From: Bog-473 sp963781955
GTDB taxonomy: Bacteria; Actinomycetota; Acidimicrobiia; Acidimicrobiales; RAAP-2
Length of the DNA: 64,000 bases
Direction: 5' to 3'
Assembly: GCA_963781955.1 (NCBI GenBank)
Contig: CAWAHU010000002.1
Coordinates: 682,001-746,000, forward strand
Shown: piece after piece, positions 9,851 through 17,681 of the stretch
Position numbering within the stretch: position 1 is the first letter of the stretch
Layout: each line of letters starts with the position of its first letter
Program-made: the position numbers and the translations under genes
The notes under the pieces: generated by a model
Databases searched by the model: none
What the model saw: the letters and a program-made list of their open reading frames with translations, nothing else
Told to the model about the DNA's origin: nothing

Positions 9851-10782
9851 GCGACGGCAAGATCGAGAAGAACGAGAAGAACCACGGGTCGAAGAACGCC
9901 CACGATCACAAGTCGGGGCCGGGCGGGCAGCCCGCGCCGTCCCGGGTGGTCGCCATGGCCCCCGAGCCGGACTCCGCCGGGGCGCCGGCGGGGCCGGACC
10001 GCTTGAAGCGCAAGGACTACGAGCGTGAGCTGCGGGTCCTCCACGGCGAGCTGGTGGCCGTGCAGGAGTGGGTGAAGGCCAGCGGGGCCAAGATCTGCAT
10101 CGTCTTCGAGGGCCGGGACACCGCGGGCAAGGGTGGCACGATCAAGGCCATCACCGACCGGGTGAGCCCGCGGGTGTTCCGCGTCGTCGCGCTGCCCGCC
10201 CCGAACGAGCGCGAGAAGTCGCAGATGTTCATCCAGCGTTACATGTCGCACTTCCCGGCCGCCGGCGAGGTCGCCATCTTCGACCGCAGCTGGTACAACC
10301 GGGCGGGCATCGAGCGCGTCATGGGCTTCTGCACCGAGCAGGAGGTCCAGCGGTTCCTCGAGGGTGTGGCCCTGGTGGAGCGCACGATGGTGGAGTCGGG
10401 GATCATCCTCCTCAAGTACTGGCTCGAGGTGAGCCAGGAGGAGCAGACGCGCCGGCTCGAGAGCCGGATCAACGACCCGCGCAAGATCTGGAAGCTCTCC
10501 GACATGGACCTCAAGTCCTACAGCCGGTGGTGGGACTACGAGAAGGCCCGCGACGACATGTTCCGGGCCAGCGACACCTCGTGGGCCCCGTGGTACATCG
10601 CGCACACCGACGACAAGAAGCGGGGCCGGCTCAACATCATCACCCACCTGCTGAGCCAGATCCCCTACGAGCCGCCCGAGCGCCTGGACGTCAGCTTGCC
10701 CAAGCGCCAGAAGAAGCCGGTCGAGGACGGTCCGCGTCAGCCGATGCCACAGATGCGCGAGATCCCGACGCCGTTCGGCTGA
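9847..10782 (+). CDS. ppk2: polyphosphate kinase 2 (PPK2)
   Basis: A 311-residue PPK2 family kinase. Walker A is GRDTAGKGG at about residue 89, Walker B FDRSWYNRAG at about residue 145, and the lid region RLESRINDPRKIWKLS follows. One-domain PPK2 enzymes use polyphosphate to phosphorylate nucleoside di- or monophosphates. The first 55 residues are a Lys/Asn/His/Pro-rich low-complexity leader not needed for the fold. Its ATG overlaps the ATPase stop (ATGA), so the two are translationally coupled, hinting that the pump is served by, or feeds, polyphosphate-linked energy metabolism (inference). Confidence 0.92.
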   Translation: MSDGKIEKNEKNHGSKNAHDHKSGPGGQPAPSRVVAMAPEPDSAGAPAGPDRLKRKDYERELRVLHGELVAVQEWVKASGAKICIVFEGRDTAGKGGTIKAITDRVSPRVFRVVALPAPNEREKSQMFIQRYMSHFPAAGEVAIFDRSWYNRAGIERVMGFCTEQEVQRFLEGVALVERTMVESGIILLKYWLEVSQEEQTRRLESRINDPRKIWKLSDMDLKSYSRWWDYEKARDDMFRASDTSWAPWYIAHTDDKKRGRLNIITHLLSQIPYEPPERLDVSLPKRQKKPVEDGPRQPMPQMREIPTPFG

Positions 10783-10804
10783 GGCGAGCCGCGGCGGGTG
10801 CGTG

Positions 10805-12577
10805 TCATCCGGCGTCGCCGGCCAGCGTCCCCTCGACCAGGCCGGCCCACTCGAGATCGTCCTCGGGCTCGTAGCCGGGCATGACGTGCTGGCGCACGAA
10901 CAGCGCGGTGGCAGCCGCCTTGTCGGTCCCGTGGCCCTCGGCGGCCACCTCGGTGAGCAGGCAGGCGGCCTGGACGCTGCGCATGAACGCCTCGAGCTGG
11001 CGCCGGACATGCGGGGCGCCGTCCGCACCGGCCCCTGACGCCGCGGCGTCGACCGAGCGCCACAGCCGTGAGGCGGTGGCGCCGAGCGCGGCCTCCACGG
11101 CCGCCGTGTCGGCCCCGTAGGTCCCGGCCCGTTCCAGCTCGCCGTGCACCCAGGCCAGCGTGTGGTCGAGGATGCCGAAGCGGGCGCAGTCCCGGAGCAC
11201 CTGGGCGCAGAGCACGTTGTGGGTGCCCTCCCAACTCTCGAAGACCATGGCGTCGCGGTAGAGGCGTGGCAGCGGCGAGAAGTCCTCGATGGTGCCGTTG
11301 CCGCCCAGCACCTCGATGCCCCGCCGGGCCACGTCGGTGGCGCAGATCGAGGTGAGGTACTTGTTGGCGTTGACGAGGAAGCGGTAGGCGCCTCGGGTCG
11401 TCTCGCCGGCCCGTCCGTCGCCGGCCGGTCCGTCGTCCGCCTGCCCGTCGGCGACCTGCCCGTCGGCGACCTGGGCGACCAAGCGCGTGAGGGCCATGGT
11501 GGAGGAGAGGGCGGCGTACTCCTCGGCCTTCATGCGCGCCAGCTGCTCGCGCACGAGGGGGAACGAGGCCACGGGTCTCCCGAAGGCCTGGCGGTGCCGA
11601 GCGAAGGACGAGGCCTCGAGATAGGCCCGGCGCATGATGCCCGTCGAGCCCACGGCGTTCAGCCAGCGCGAGGTGTTGAGCAGCTCCTCGACCGCCACGT
11701 GGAAGCCCTCGTCGAGCGGACCGATGGGCCATCCCAGCGCGCCGTCGAAGTCGATCTCGGCCGAGGCGAGCACCCGGGTGCCCAGCTTGTCCTTGAGGCG
11801 CCGGATGGCAAAGCCGTTGGGCGTCGACCCGTCGAGGCTGCGCGGGACGGCGAAGCAGCCGAGCCCCTTGGTGCCGCCGGCCGCGCCCTCGGGACGGGCG
11901 GTGACGACGAACAGGTCGGCATCGGCCACCGAGCAGAACCACTTCTCACCGCTGATGCGCCACGCCCCGGGGTGCTCGGCGTCGGCCACCGCCCGTGCCG
12001 CGTTGGCGCCGACGTCCGAGCCGCCCTGGACCTCGGTCAGGAATTGCGAGGCGCGCAGGCACGAGTCGTAGTCGCGGTCGTGCAGTCCGGGCAGGAAGCG
12101 GTCCTGCACGTCGGCGTCGGCGCGGCGCCCCAGGGCCCGGATGGCACCTGCCGTGCACACGACCGGGCAGGCGTGTCCGCCCTCGCCGCAGTGCGAGAGC
12201 AGGTAGAAGAGCGCGGTCAGCTCGAACGGGGAGGGTCGGTCGGTCCCGCCGGCCAGCATCCCCGACGACCAGACGGCGCGGCCGGCCACCTCGTAGGCCG
12301 GGTGGAACTCGATTCGCTCAATGCGGCGGCCGACACCGTCGAAGGGGACATGGGCCGGCAGCTCCCGGTGCCCCTCGAGGACCACCACGGCGGGCTCGAC
12401 CACGTTCGCCACGACGGCTCCGAACTCGCGCAGCGCGGGCTCCATCTTCTCCCGGGCCGCCTCACCGGCCCAGCGGTCGAGGACGCGGGCGAGATTGGGC
12501 GAGGCGTCGTAGTAGTTGGCCGGCCGGTCGTCCCACCAGGCGATCAGGTCGCTCCGTCCCGGTTGCTCTGCCGTCAT
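10805..12577 (-). CDS. AidB-like acyl-CoA dehydrogenase family protein
   Basis: A 590-residue acyl-CoA dehydrogenase fold of the AidB subgroup: SQFLTEVQGGSDVGAN flavin-binding region, GEKWFCSVADADL, the C-terminal EVLGGNGTIED and WEGTHNVL. Family members bind FAD, and some act in alkylation-damage responses rather than beta-oxidation; the role here is unknown. About residues 376-396 contain a Gly/Asp/Ala-rich low-complexity insert (VADGQVADGQ and degenerate copies) in the C-terminal helical domain that normal family members lack. It converges on ppk2 with only 22 bases between stops. Confidence 0.85.
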   Translation of the reverse strand: MTAEQPGRSDLIAWWDDRPANYYDASPNLARVLDRWAGEAAREKMEPALREFGAVVANVVEPAVVVLEGHRELPAHVPFDGVGRRIERIEFHPAYEVAGRAVWSSGMLAGGTDRPSPFELTALFYLLSHCGEGGHACPVVCTAGAIRALGRRADADVQDRFLPGLHDRDYDSCLRASQFLTEVQGGSDVGANAARAVADAEHPGAWRISGEKWFCSVADADLFVVTARPEGAAGGTKGLGCFAVPRSLDGSTPNGFAIRRLKDKLGTRVLASAEIDFDGALGWPIGPLDEGFHVAVEELLNTSRWLNAVGSTGIMRRAYLEASSFARHRQAFGRPVASFPLVREQLARMKAEEYAALSSTMALTRLVAQVADGQVADGQADDGPAGDGRAGETTRGAYRFLVNANKYLTSICATDVARRGIEVLGGNGTIEDFSPLPRLYRDAMVFESWEGTHNVLCAQVLRDCARFGILDHTLAWVHGELERAGTYGADTAAVEAALGATASRLWRSVDAAASGAGADGAPHVRRQLEAFMRSVQAACLLTEVAAEGHGTDKAAATALFVRQHVMPGYEPEDDLEWAGLVEGTLAGDAG

Positions 12578-12663
12578 GGTGCACCCCTCGGATTGCGCCG
12601 GACCGTCGGACGCAGTCTCGCGCCGGGGTGAGGCGACCGGTACGGCGCTCGTACACTGGCCCC

Positions 12664-13128
12664 GTGGCCGATCAGCGACCGCCCCACCTGGCCTCCGACG
12701 AGCGGGCCACTCTGATGGCGCTGCTGCAGTACCAGCGGGACTCGTTCGTGCGGAAGGTGAGCGGCGTCGACGAGCTGGAGGCGGCCACCTCGCCGGTCCG
12801 GTCGGGCACCAATCTCCTGTGGTTGGCCAACCATCTGGCCGACGCCGAGACCATCTGGGTCCTCGAGCGCTTCGCCGGCGAACCCGAACCGGCTATTGAG
12901 CCGCACGTGCTCAACCTGCCCGGGGCGGTCACCCGCTACCGGAACCTGTGGCCGCGCATCGACGCCGTGCTCGCCGCCACCGACCTGGACGACGAGTGCC
13001 CACCCTTCGAGGGGCGGTCCGTGGTCAACATGCGCTGGATACTCGGGCACCTCATTGAGGAGATCGCCCGTCACGACGGTCATGCCGACATCCTGCGCGA
13101 GCTCATCGACGGCGAGACCGGGCGCTGA
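12664..13128 (+). CDS. DinB superfamily / DUF664 protein
   Basis: A 154-residue four-helix-bundle protein of the DinB/DUF664 type. Putative metal-binding histidines are in NHLADAE and in GHLIEEIARHDGHAD near the C-terminus. Actinobacterial members include mycothiol-dependent transferases and isomerases; the exact reaction is unknown. The start is a GTG at 12664, since conserved sequence begins within 20 residues. It diverges from the AidB-like gene. Confidence 0.82.
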   Translation: MADQRPPHLASDERATLMALLQYQRDSFVRKVSGVDELEAATSPVRSGTNLLWLANHLADAETIWVLERFAGEPEPAIEPHVLNLPGAVTRYRNLWPRIDAVLAATDLDDECPPFEGRSVVNMRWILGHLIEEIARHDGHADILRELIDGETGR

Positions 13129-13141
13129 TACCACCGCCGAC

Positions 13142-13216
13142 GGCGTCCGGTTCGGCGGCGTCCGGTTCGGCGGCGTCCGGTTCAAAGGCGTCCCGTTCTG
13201 CGGCGGCCCGTTCAGC
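13142..13216. repeat. 15-bp tandem repeat, five units
   Basis: Five consecutive 15-bp units begin GGCG (the first three read GGCGTCCGGTTC plus three bases, the last two are diverged). They sit just after the DinB-like gene stop and run up to the 3' end of the convergent ferredoxin gene. On the plus strand they would encode a pentapeptide GVRFG pattern, but no start codon or ribosome site supports a separate gene. Confidence 0.8.
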
Positions 13217-13622
13217 GGCGAACCGGCGCCTCCACGGTGGCCGAGTGCTCGAGATGCCGCGTCTTGGGGCACGAGACCTTCATCCCGAGCCCGCAACGTG
13301 AACAGGCCCAGGAGCCGTCGGGGGCCTGCCAGAGGGTCGATCCGCACTCCGAGCAGCGTTCCTGCCAGTAGGCGCAGTGGTACTCGGACAGCCGGGTCGA
13401 GGTCAGCGGGCATCCCCGCGCCCCACACTCCGGCCAGGCCGGGTCGGCCACGATGGCGCCGACGGGGCACTTGACGATGCACTTCCCGCAATCGTCACAC
13501 GTGTAGGGGTCGATGGTGAACAGACCGAGGAACGAGTCGGTCTTGGTCAGCGCCCCGGTCGGGCACGAGAAGTCGCACGCACCACACCCGATGCAGACGT
13601 CCTCGAGGACTTGCTTGCTCAT
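13212..13622 (-). CDS. 2x[4Fe-4S] ferredoxin with C-terminal zinc ribbon
   Basis: A 136-residue electron carrier. Two ferredoxin cluster motifs stand in tandem: CIGCGACDFSCP and CDDCGKCIVKCP. A second half adds CGARGC and a CxxC...CxxC ribbon (CSECGS...CSRCGL) not found in plain ferredoxins. Start: ATG at 13622, preceded by AAAGGGGGG. It is the last gene of the diiron cassette, so it probably supplies electrons to the diiron protein encoded first in that operon (inference). Confidence 0.85.
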   Translation of the reverse strand: MSKQVLEDVCIGCGACDFSCPTGALTKTDSFLGLFTIDPYTCDDCGKCIVKCPVGAIVADPAWPECGARGCPLTSTRLSEYHCAYWQERCSECGSTLWQAPDGSWACSRCGLGMKVSCPKTRHLEHSATVEAPVRR

Positions 13623-13636
13623 CGACCCCCCTTTGC

Positions 13637-13867
13637 TCAGGCGTGCGAGACGGCCCGCACCTTGGGCTCGCCGAAGTCGTGCGGGTGGAACTCGCGCAAC
13701 TCGCCCATGCACTCGTAGTGGACCCACGGCGCCGTGTCGACCCGCTTCGAGGGGCTGGTGAGCTGGTAACCGTCACCGGCCCATTCCCACCAGCCATAGG
13801 GCAGGTCGAGGGCCCGGGTCACGGGCTCACCGCAGTGGGGGCACTTGGGGGGTTCCACCGTCGCCAT
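13637..13867 (-). CDS. small zinc-ribbon-like protein
   Basis: A 76-residue protein with CPHCGEP near the N-terminus, aromatic-rich DLPYGWWEWAGDGYQL in the middle and a single later Cys (HYECMG). The ATG at 13867 has GAGGTGG six bases upstream; a GTG three codons earlier is the alternative. It ends 14 bases before the ferredoxin start. Its function is unknown; the place between an SCP2-like protein and a ferredoxin suggests a structural or assembly role. Confidence 0.7.
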   Translation of the reverse strand: MATVEPPKCPHCGEPVTRALDLPYGWWEWAGDGYQLTSPSKRVDTAPWVHYECMGELREFHPHDFGEPKVRAVSHA

Positions 13868-13972
13868 ATCGTCCACCTCGTTTCGCTTCGTCTTCGTTCT
13901 GTCTTCGTCTTGTCTTCGTTGCGTCGAGCCAGCTCCGTACGGTCCGGTCCTGTTCCGGCTTGTGCTCCGCGC

Positions 13973-14410
13973 CTATGTGCCGACCGGGACCTGACGCGCC
14001 CCGTCGAGGAACTCCTGGAGGCTCTGGTTGAACCGGGAGAACTTGTCGAGTCCCATCGGGTCCTCACCCCCGCAGGTGATCTCGTTTCCGAGCAGCGCCA
14101 GGCTGTTGATGGTGTACAGACCCGTGGCCCTGCCGTTGGTGGCGATGTCCTCGAACATGGCCTGCCAGGCGACCAGCGGGCCCACCAGGCGGAAGTCGGA
14201 GTCGGGTGCACCGTCCCCCTCGACCTCGGTGACGGCACTGCAACCCAGGCCCTCGAAGACCAGCCGGACACGGAAGTCACCCTCGGGGCGGATCATGACC
14301 ACCTCGGCCACCATGTCGGCGTCGCCGAGGAGCTCGTAGCGCTCGGGGTGAGTGTTCATCTCCTCGGCCAACCGGTCGAAGAACGCCAGCGAGTCCACCG
14401 GGGCGGTCAT
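13973..14410 (-). CDS. SCP2-like / uncharacterised protein in diiron cassette
   Basis: A 145-residue soluble protein. The pattern (a beta strand VRLVFEGLGC, then FRLVGPLVAWQAMFEDI, then a C-terminal helix KFSRFNQSLQEFL) resembles sterol-carrier (SCP2-like) domains, which bind hydrophobic ligands, but I would not insist. The start codon overlaps the stop of the diiron gene (ATGA), so the two products are made together. If SCP2-like, it could present a lipophilic substrate to the diiron enzyme. Confidence 0.6.
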   Translation of the reverse strand: MTAPVDSLAFFDRLAEEMNTHPERYELLGDADMVAEVVMIRPEGDFRVRLVFEGLGCSAVTEVEGDGAPDSDFRLVGPLVAWQAMFEDIATNGRATGLYTINSLALLGNEITCGGEDPMGLDKFSRFNQSLQEFLDGARQVPVGT

Positions 14411-15510
14411 CGTGCACTCCCGGCGGCGGCCCGGATGGGCTCGACGTCGATCCCGAGCATGTCGAGCGGGATGGACGTGCGCTCCAGGCGGTTCAGCCCG
14501 GCCCGCTCGCAGCGTGCCAAGTAGGAGGTGAGCTGCTTGACCGTGAGCTCCATGGACAGCGGGAATCCCTTGTCCTCCACGTGCTCGGTACCCCCGGCCA
14601 GCAGGACGGCGAGCGCGGTGGAGACGTCGGGCGCGGTGCCGAAGTCGATCAGCACCTGCTCACCGACGTCGAGGGCTTCGTGGATCTCCTCGGCCACGTC
14701 GGGGTCGTGCTCGACGGCGTAGCGCAGGTGCATGGTGCCGTAGGCGACGTGGCGGGCCTCGTCCTGCATGCACATGCGGAAGATCCGCTTCTCGACGTCG
14801 GAGGGGGCGATGAGCTCGCCCATGCGGAAGATGTCGAGGACGAAGCCCTCGCCGAGCAGGTGCATCAGGGCACTGGCCTGCGTGTAGGTCTTGGCCTCGA
14901 TGATGGTCCGCAACAGGCTGGTCGGGCCGCCGCGCGACAGCAGGAGACCGCCGCCGTTGGCCAGGGCCCGCTTGCGGAAGACCTCGGCGTGGCGGGCCTC
15001 GTCCATGATCTGGGTGCAGAGGAACATCTTGGCTTCGATGAAGTCGTGGTTGAGGCGCCACATCCACTTGGCCGGCAGGTCTGCCGCGATCATCTCGACC
15101 TCGGTGAGCAACGTGCACAGCTGACAGATGGCGTGCTCGAGGTCCGAGGGCAGCTCGGTCAGCTCGCCCCAGGGGATGTCACGGGTGGCGGACCACTGGC
15201 GGGCCACCGCCTCCTCGTAGAGCTCGACCACGTTGTCGGACCACACGTCGGTCTTGCGGTTGAGGATGTAGCCCATGTCGGCCGTGTCGTCGTCCACGTC
15301 GGCACCCCGGGGCGCCATCGAGCGGTGCTTGGGGCGGTCGGGCACCTCGCCGTAGGTGCCCGTCGCGATGTCGAGCATCGTGAGGCCGCGGGCGCTCGGC
15401 TTGGGATGGATGCCCCACTCGCTGTTGGCCCCCCGGAGCCAGGCCCAGTCGAGCGGCGCTCCCATCGGCGACTCGGTCGGGAGGTCCGGATAGGTGACGT
15501 CGACGGCCAT
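14407..15510 (-). CDS. ferritin-like / RNR-R2-like diiron protein
   Basis: A 367-residue helical protein. Four-helix-bundle ligands are visible: Glu in LLTEVEMIA, EARH in MDEARHAEVF, Glu in LLGEGFVLDIF and EARH again in QDEARHVAYG. This is the two-EXXH layout of diiron carboxylate oxidases and oxygenases. It resembles R2-like oxygenases rather than ferritin by length. It is the first gene of the four-gene cassette and is divergent from PadR. A hydroxylation or desaturation reaction with the downstream ferredoxin as donor is plausible but inferred. Confidence 0.82.
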   Translation of the reverse strand: MAVDVTYPDLPTESPMGAPLDWAWLRGANSEWGIHPKPSARGLTMLDIATGTYGEVPDRPKHRSMAPRGADVDDDTADMGYILNRKTDVWSDNVVELYEEAVARQWSATRDIPWGELTELPSDLEHAICQLCTLLTEVEMIAADLPAKWMWRLNHDFIEAKMFLCTQIMDEARHAEVFRKRALANGGGLLLSRGGPTSLLRTIIEAKTYTQASALMHLLGEGFVLDIFRMGELIAPSDVEKRIFRMCMQDEARHVAYGTMHLRYAVEHDPDVAEEIHEALDVGEQVLIDFGTAPDVSTALAVLLAGGTEHVEDKGFPLSMELTVKQLTSYLARCERAGLNRLERTSIPLDMLGIDVEPIRAAAGSAR

Positions 15511-15550
15511 GGCACACCCCTCCTGCTCGGAGCTTCGTGTTCACCGTATG

Positions 15551-15561
15551 GAACATCGTTC
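15551..15561. promoter_or_regulatory. GAAC-ATC-GTTC palindrome upstream of the diiron operon
   Basis: A perfect inverted repeat (GAAC, three-base centre, GTTC) lies 41 bases before the diiron gene start, in the only non-GC-rich part of the proximal leader. It is a candidate operator for the cassette. Binding by PadR is a guess. Confidence 0.35.
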
Positions 15562-15611
15562 TCAGCAAGAAGGGACCAAGGTCACATTGGACGAGGGGGA
15601 CATCCTTCGCG

Positions 15612-15646
15612 GGCTCGCTGGCTCAGGCTCGCTGGCTCAGGCTCGC
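15612..15646. repeat. 14-bp tandem repeat (two and a half units)
   Basis: GGCTCGCTGGCTCA occurs twice back to back, followed by GGCTCGC, in the diiron/PadR intergenic region. It carries no reading frame of interest. Confidence 0.7.
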
Positions 15647-15675
15647 GGGGGCCTGGTCGGCACAGTCGGTGCTGG

Positions 15676-15707
15676 GTGTATACGCGCCGCCCGTGCCGCA
15701 TATACAC
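15676..15707. promoter_or_regulatory. GTGTATA...TATACAC inverted repeat, candidate PadR operator
   Basis: Two 10-base arms (GTGTATACGC and GCATATACAC, 9 of 10 complementary) are separated by 12 GC-rich bases, about midway between the diiron gene and padR. PadR proteins commonly bind dyads with TGTA/TACA-type arms near their own divergent promoters, so this is the best operator candidate in the region. The protein-DNA link is inferred. Confidence 0.5.
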
Positions 15708-15817
15708 CTCACGACAAGTCCCGACTCCTGGCGCATACGCCCGACAACAGGATCCGGTCATCCGATCAACCCGCCACAGGGTGGCCCGGCCTCCGACCTT
15801 CTCGACTCTTTACAAAG

Positions 15818-15833
15818 TATTCTGAATAGAATA
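15818..15833. promoter_or_regulatory. TATTC-N6-GAATA palindrome ahead of padR
   Basis: An AT-rich dyad ends 12 bases before the PadR start codon, where it could overlap the promoter or start region and give autoregulation. No clean ribosome-binding site is seen between it and the ATG, so a leaderless message is possible. Confidence 0.4.
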
Positions 15834-15844
15834 ATCTGACTCCG

Positions 15845-16489
15845 ATGTCACCGCGCTGGTCCCGATCCAACCCGCTCGCCCTGGCGGTGCTGGTGTGCCT
15901 GTACGAGAAGCCCATGCACCCCTACGAGGTGGCCCAGACTCTGCGGACACGGGCCAAGCAGGAGAGCGTCCGGCTGAACTACGGCTCGCTCTATGCCGTG
16001 GTGGAGTCGCTCGAGAAGAAGGGCTTCGTCAAGGCCACGGGCACGGTCCGGGAGGGCAAGCGTCCCCAGCGGACTGTCTACGAGATCACCGAGACGGGCC
16101 TGGTGGAGATGACCGACTGGCTCACCGAACTCCTCGGCACCCCGGCCAAGGAGTACCCGGCCTTCATGGCCGGCCTCTCCTTCGTCGCTGCCCTCGACCC
16201 TGACGACGCCCTGGCCGCGCTGCGCCGCCGGTCCGACGCTCTCGCCATCAAGCTGGTGGCGCTGCGCGGCACCATGCAGGCGGCCCGGGAGGCGGGCCTG
16301 CCGCGCCTCTTCGAGCTCGAGACCGAGTACGAGGAGCAACAGCTCGCCGCCGAGCTGAGGTTCGTCACCGCCCTCGTCGACGAAATGTCCTCGGGCTCCC
16401 TCGAGGGTCTCGACATGTGGCGGGTCTTCCACACCGCGGAATTCGACCCCGAGGAGGTGGACTTCAAGATCGAGTTCCCCAAGGAGTGA
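15845..16489 (+). CDS. PadR family transcriptional regulator
   Basis: A 214-residue regulator. The N-terminal winged helix (LALAVLVCLYEKPMHPYEVAQTL, wing GKRPQRTVYEIT) is typical PadR; the C-terminal helical domain (about residues 100-190) is the Vir-like dimerisation/ligand part. It is divergent from the diiron cassette and adjacent to an ABC exporter operon on its other side; either or both may be targets. PadR regulators often sense small phenolic or hydrophobic molecules and control exporters. Confidence 0.88.
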   Translation: MSPRWSRSNPLALAVLVCLYEKPMHPYEVAQTLRTRAKQESVRLNYGSLYAVVESLEKKGFVKATGTVREGKRPQRTVYEITETGLVEMTDWLTELLGTPAKEYPAFMAGLSFVAALDPDDALAALRRRSDALAIKLVALRGTMQAAREAGLPRLFELETEYEEQQLAAELRFVTALVDEMSSGSLEGLDMWRVFHTAEFDPEEVDFKIEFPKE

Positions 16490-16495
16490 CCCGGA

Positions 16496-16517
16496 GCCGC
16501 GTGTTGCAGCACGCGGC
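16496..16517 (+). terminator. hairpin after padR
   Basis: An 8-bp perfect stem (GCCGCGTG / CACGCGGC) with a six-base loop TTGCAG starts seven bases past the padR stop. No U-tract follows. It may separate padR from the exporter operon. Confidence 0.45.
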
Positions 16518-16634
16518 CCCGGGCCTACGGACACCGAGCCGGCCCACGAAGGACCTCTGCCCGAGTCAGCACCGAGCAGCGTAGGTCACCTTCATCGGGC
16601 GAGCTCTCACCTCACGATGAAAGGAGGCGCGCGC

Positions 16635-17681
16635 GTGCACGCCCTGATAGAGGCCGACGGCCTCACCAAGGATTTCGGCAAGGTCCAGGCCCTGGCCGGA
16701 CTGACCCTCACCCTGCCGGTCGGCGAGCCGGTGGCGATACTCGGCCCCAACGGCGCCGGCAAGACCACCTTCGTCCGCATGGTGGCCACGCTGCTCCAGC
16801 CCGACACCGGGACCCTGCGCGTCGACGGCCACGACGTCGTGCGCGACCCGATGGCGGTGCGCCGGCGCATCGGTCTGGCCGGCCAGTCCGCAGCCGTCGA
16901 GGAGATGATGACCGGGCGCGAGAACCTGGTCATGGTGGCGCGCCTCTACGGCCAGAGCGCCGCGACGGCCAGGAGCAGCGCCGAGCGGATCCTCGAGCAG
17001 ATGGAGTTGGTGGACGCCGCTGACCGCCGCGTGCGGACCTACTCGGGCGGGATGCGCCGCCGCCTCGACCTCGGGGCGAGCCTGGTCGGCTCGCCCCGTC
17101 TCCTCCTGCTCGACGAACCCACCACGGGACTCGACCCCGGCAGCCGCAACGAGGTGTGGGACACCATCCGAGCCATGAGCCAGTCCGGCACCGACATCGT
17201 GCTCACCACGCAGTACCTCGACGAGGCCGACCGCCTCGCGGCGCACATCGTCATCATCGACGCCGGACGCGTCGTGGCCCAGGGGACGCCGAACGAGCTG
17301 AAGTCGCGGGTCGGGGTCGACATGGTCGAGCTGCACACCGTCGACGTGCCGACGATGGCACGTGCGGCAGCCGTGCTGGCCTGCATCGGGCAGGGCGAGC
17401 CCGCCACCGACCCGACCACGCGCCGGTGTTCGCTCGCCGCGCCCGGCGGCCCCGCGCTCCTGCCGGTCGTGGTGCGCGCCCTCGACGAGGCCGGCGTCCC
17501 GGTCGAGGACATCGCATTGCGCCGGCCCACCCTCGACGAGGTGTTCCTGGCCCTGATCGGGCATCGCCGCGATGGCAACGGCGACGGAGACGGCTACTCG
17601 GAGCCCGCTACCGACACGCTCGCCACGGACACGCCCGGCTCCGACACGCTCGCCACCGACACGAAGGAGACCGCAGCATGA
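16635..17681 (+). CDS. ABC exporter ATP-binding protein (DrrA-like)
   Basis: A 348-residue ATPase: Walker A GPNGAGKTT, signature YSGGMRRRLDL, Walker B LLLLDEPTTGLD, H-loop/D-loop region TTQYLDEAD, and the C-terminal DrrA-type domain ending LDEVFLALIG. The GTG at 16635 is preceded at good spacing by AAAGGAGG, which itself overlaps an upstream in-frame ATG at 16617; the GTG is therefore preferred. A tail after residue 315 carries degenerate repeats (DTLATDTPGSDTLATDT). The stop overlaps the permease start (ATGA). It should pump drugs or lipids with the next gene. Confidence 0.9.
   Translation: MHALIEADGLTKDFGKVQALAGLTLTLPVGEPVAILGPNGAGKTTFVRMVATLLQPDTGTLRVDGHDVVRDPMAVRRRIGLAGQSAAVEEMMTGRENLVMVARLYGQSAATARSSAERILEQMELVDAADRRVRTYSGGMRRRLDLGASLVGSPRLLLLDEPTTGLDPGSRNEVWDTIRAMSQSGTDIVLTTQYLDEADRLAAHIVIIDAGRVVAQGTPNELKSRVGVDMVELHTVDVPTMARAAAVLACIGQGEPATDPTTRRCSLAAPGGPALLPVVVRALDEAGVPVEDIALRRPTLDEVFLALIGHRRDGNGDGDGYSEPATDTLATDTPGSDTLATDTKETAA

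Noticed and set aside
13142..13216. CRISPR-like array
   Set aside because: Units are contiguous 15-mers with no spacers.
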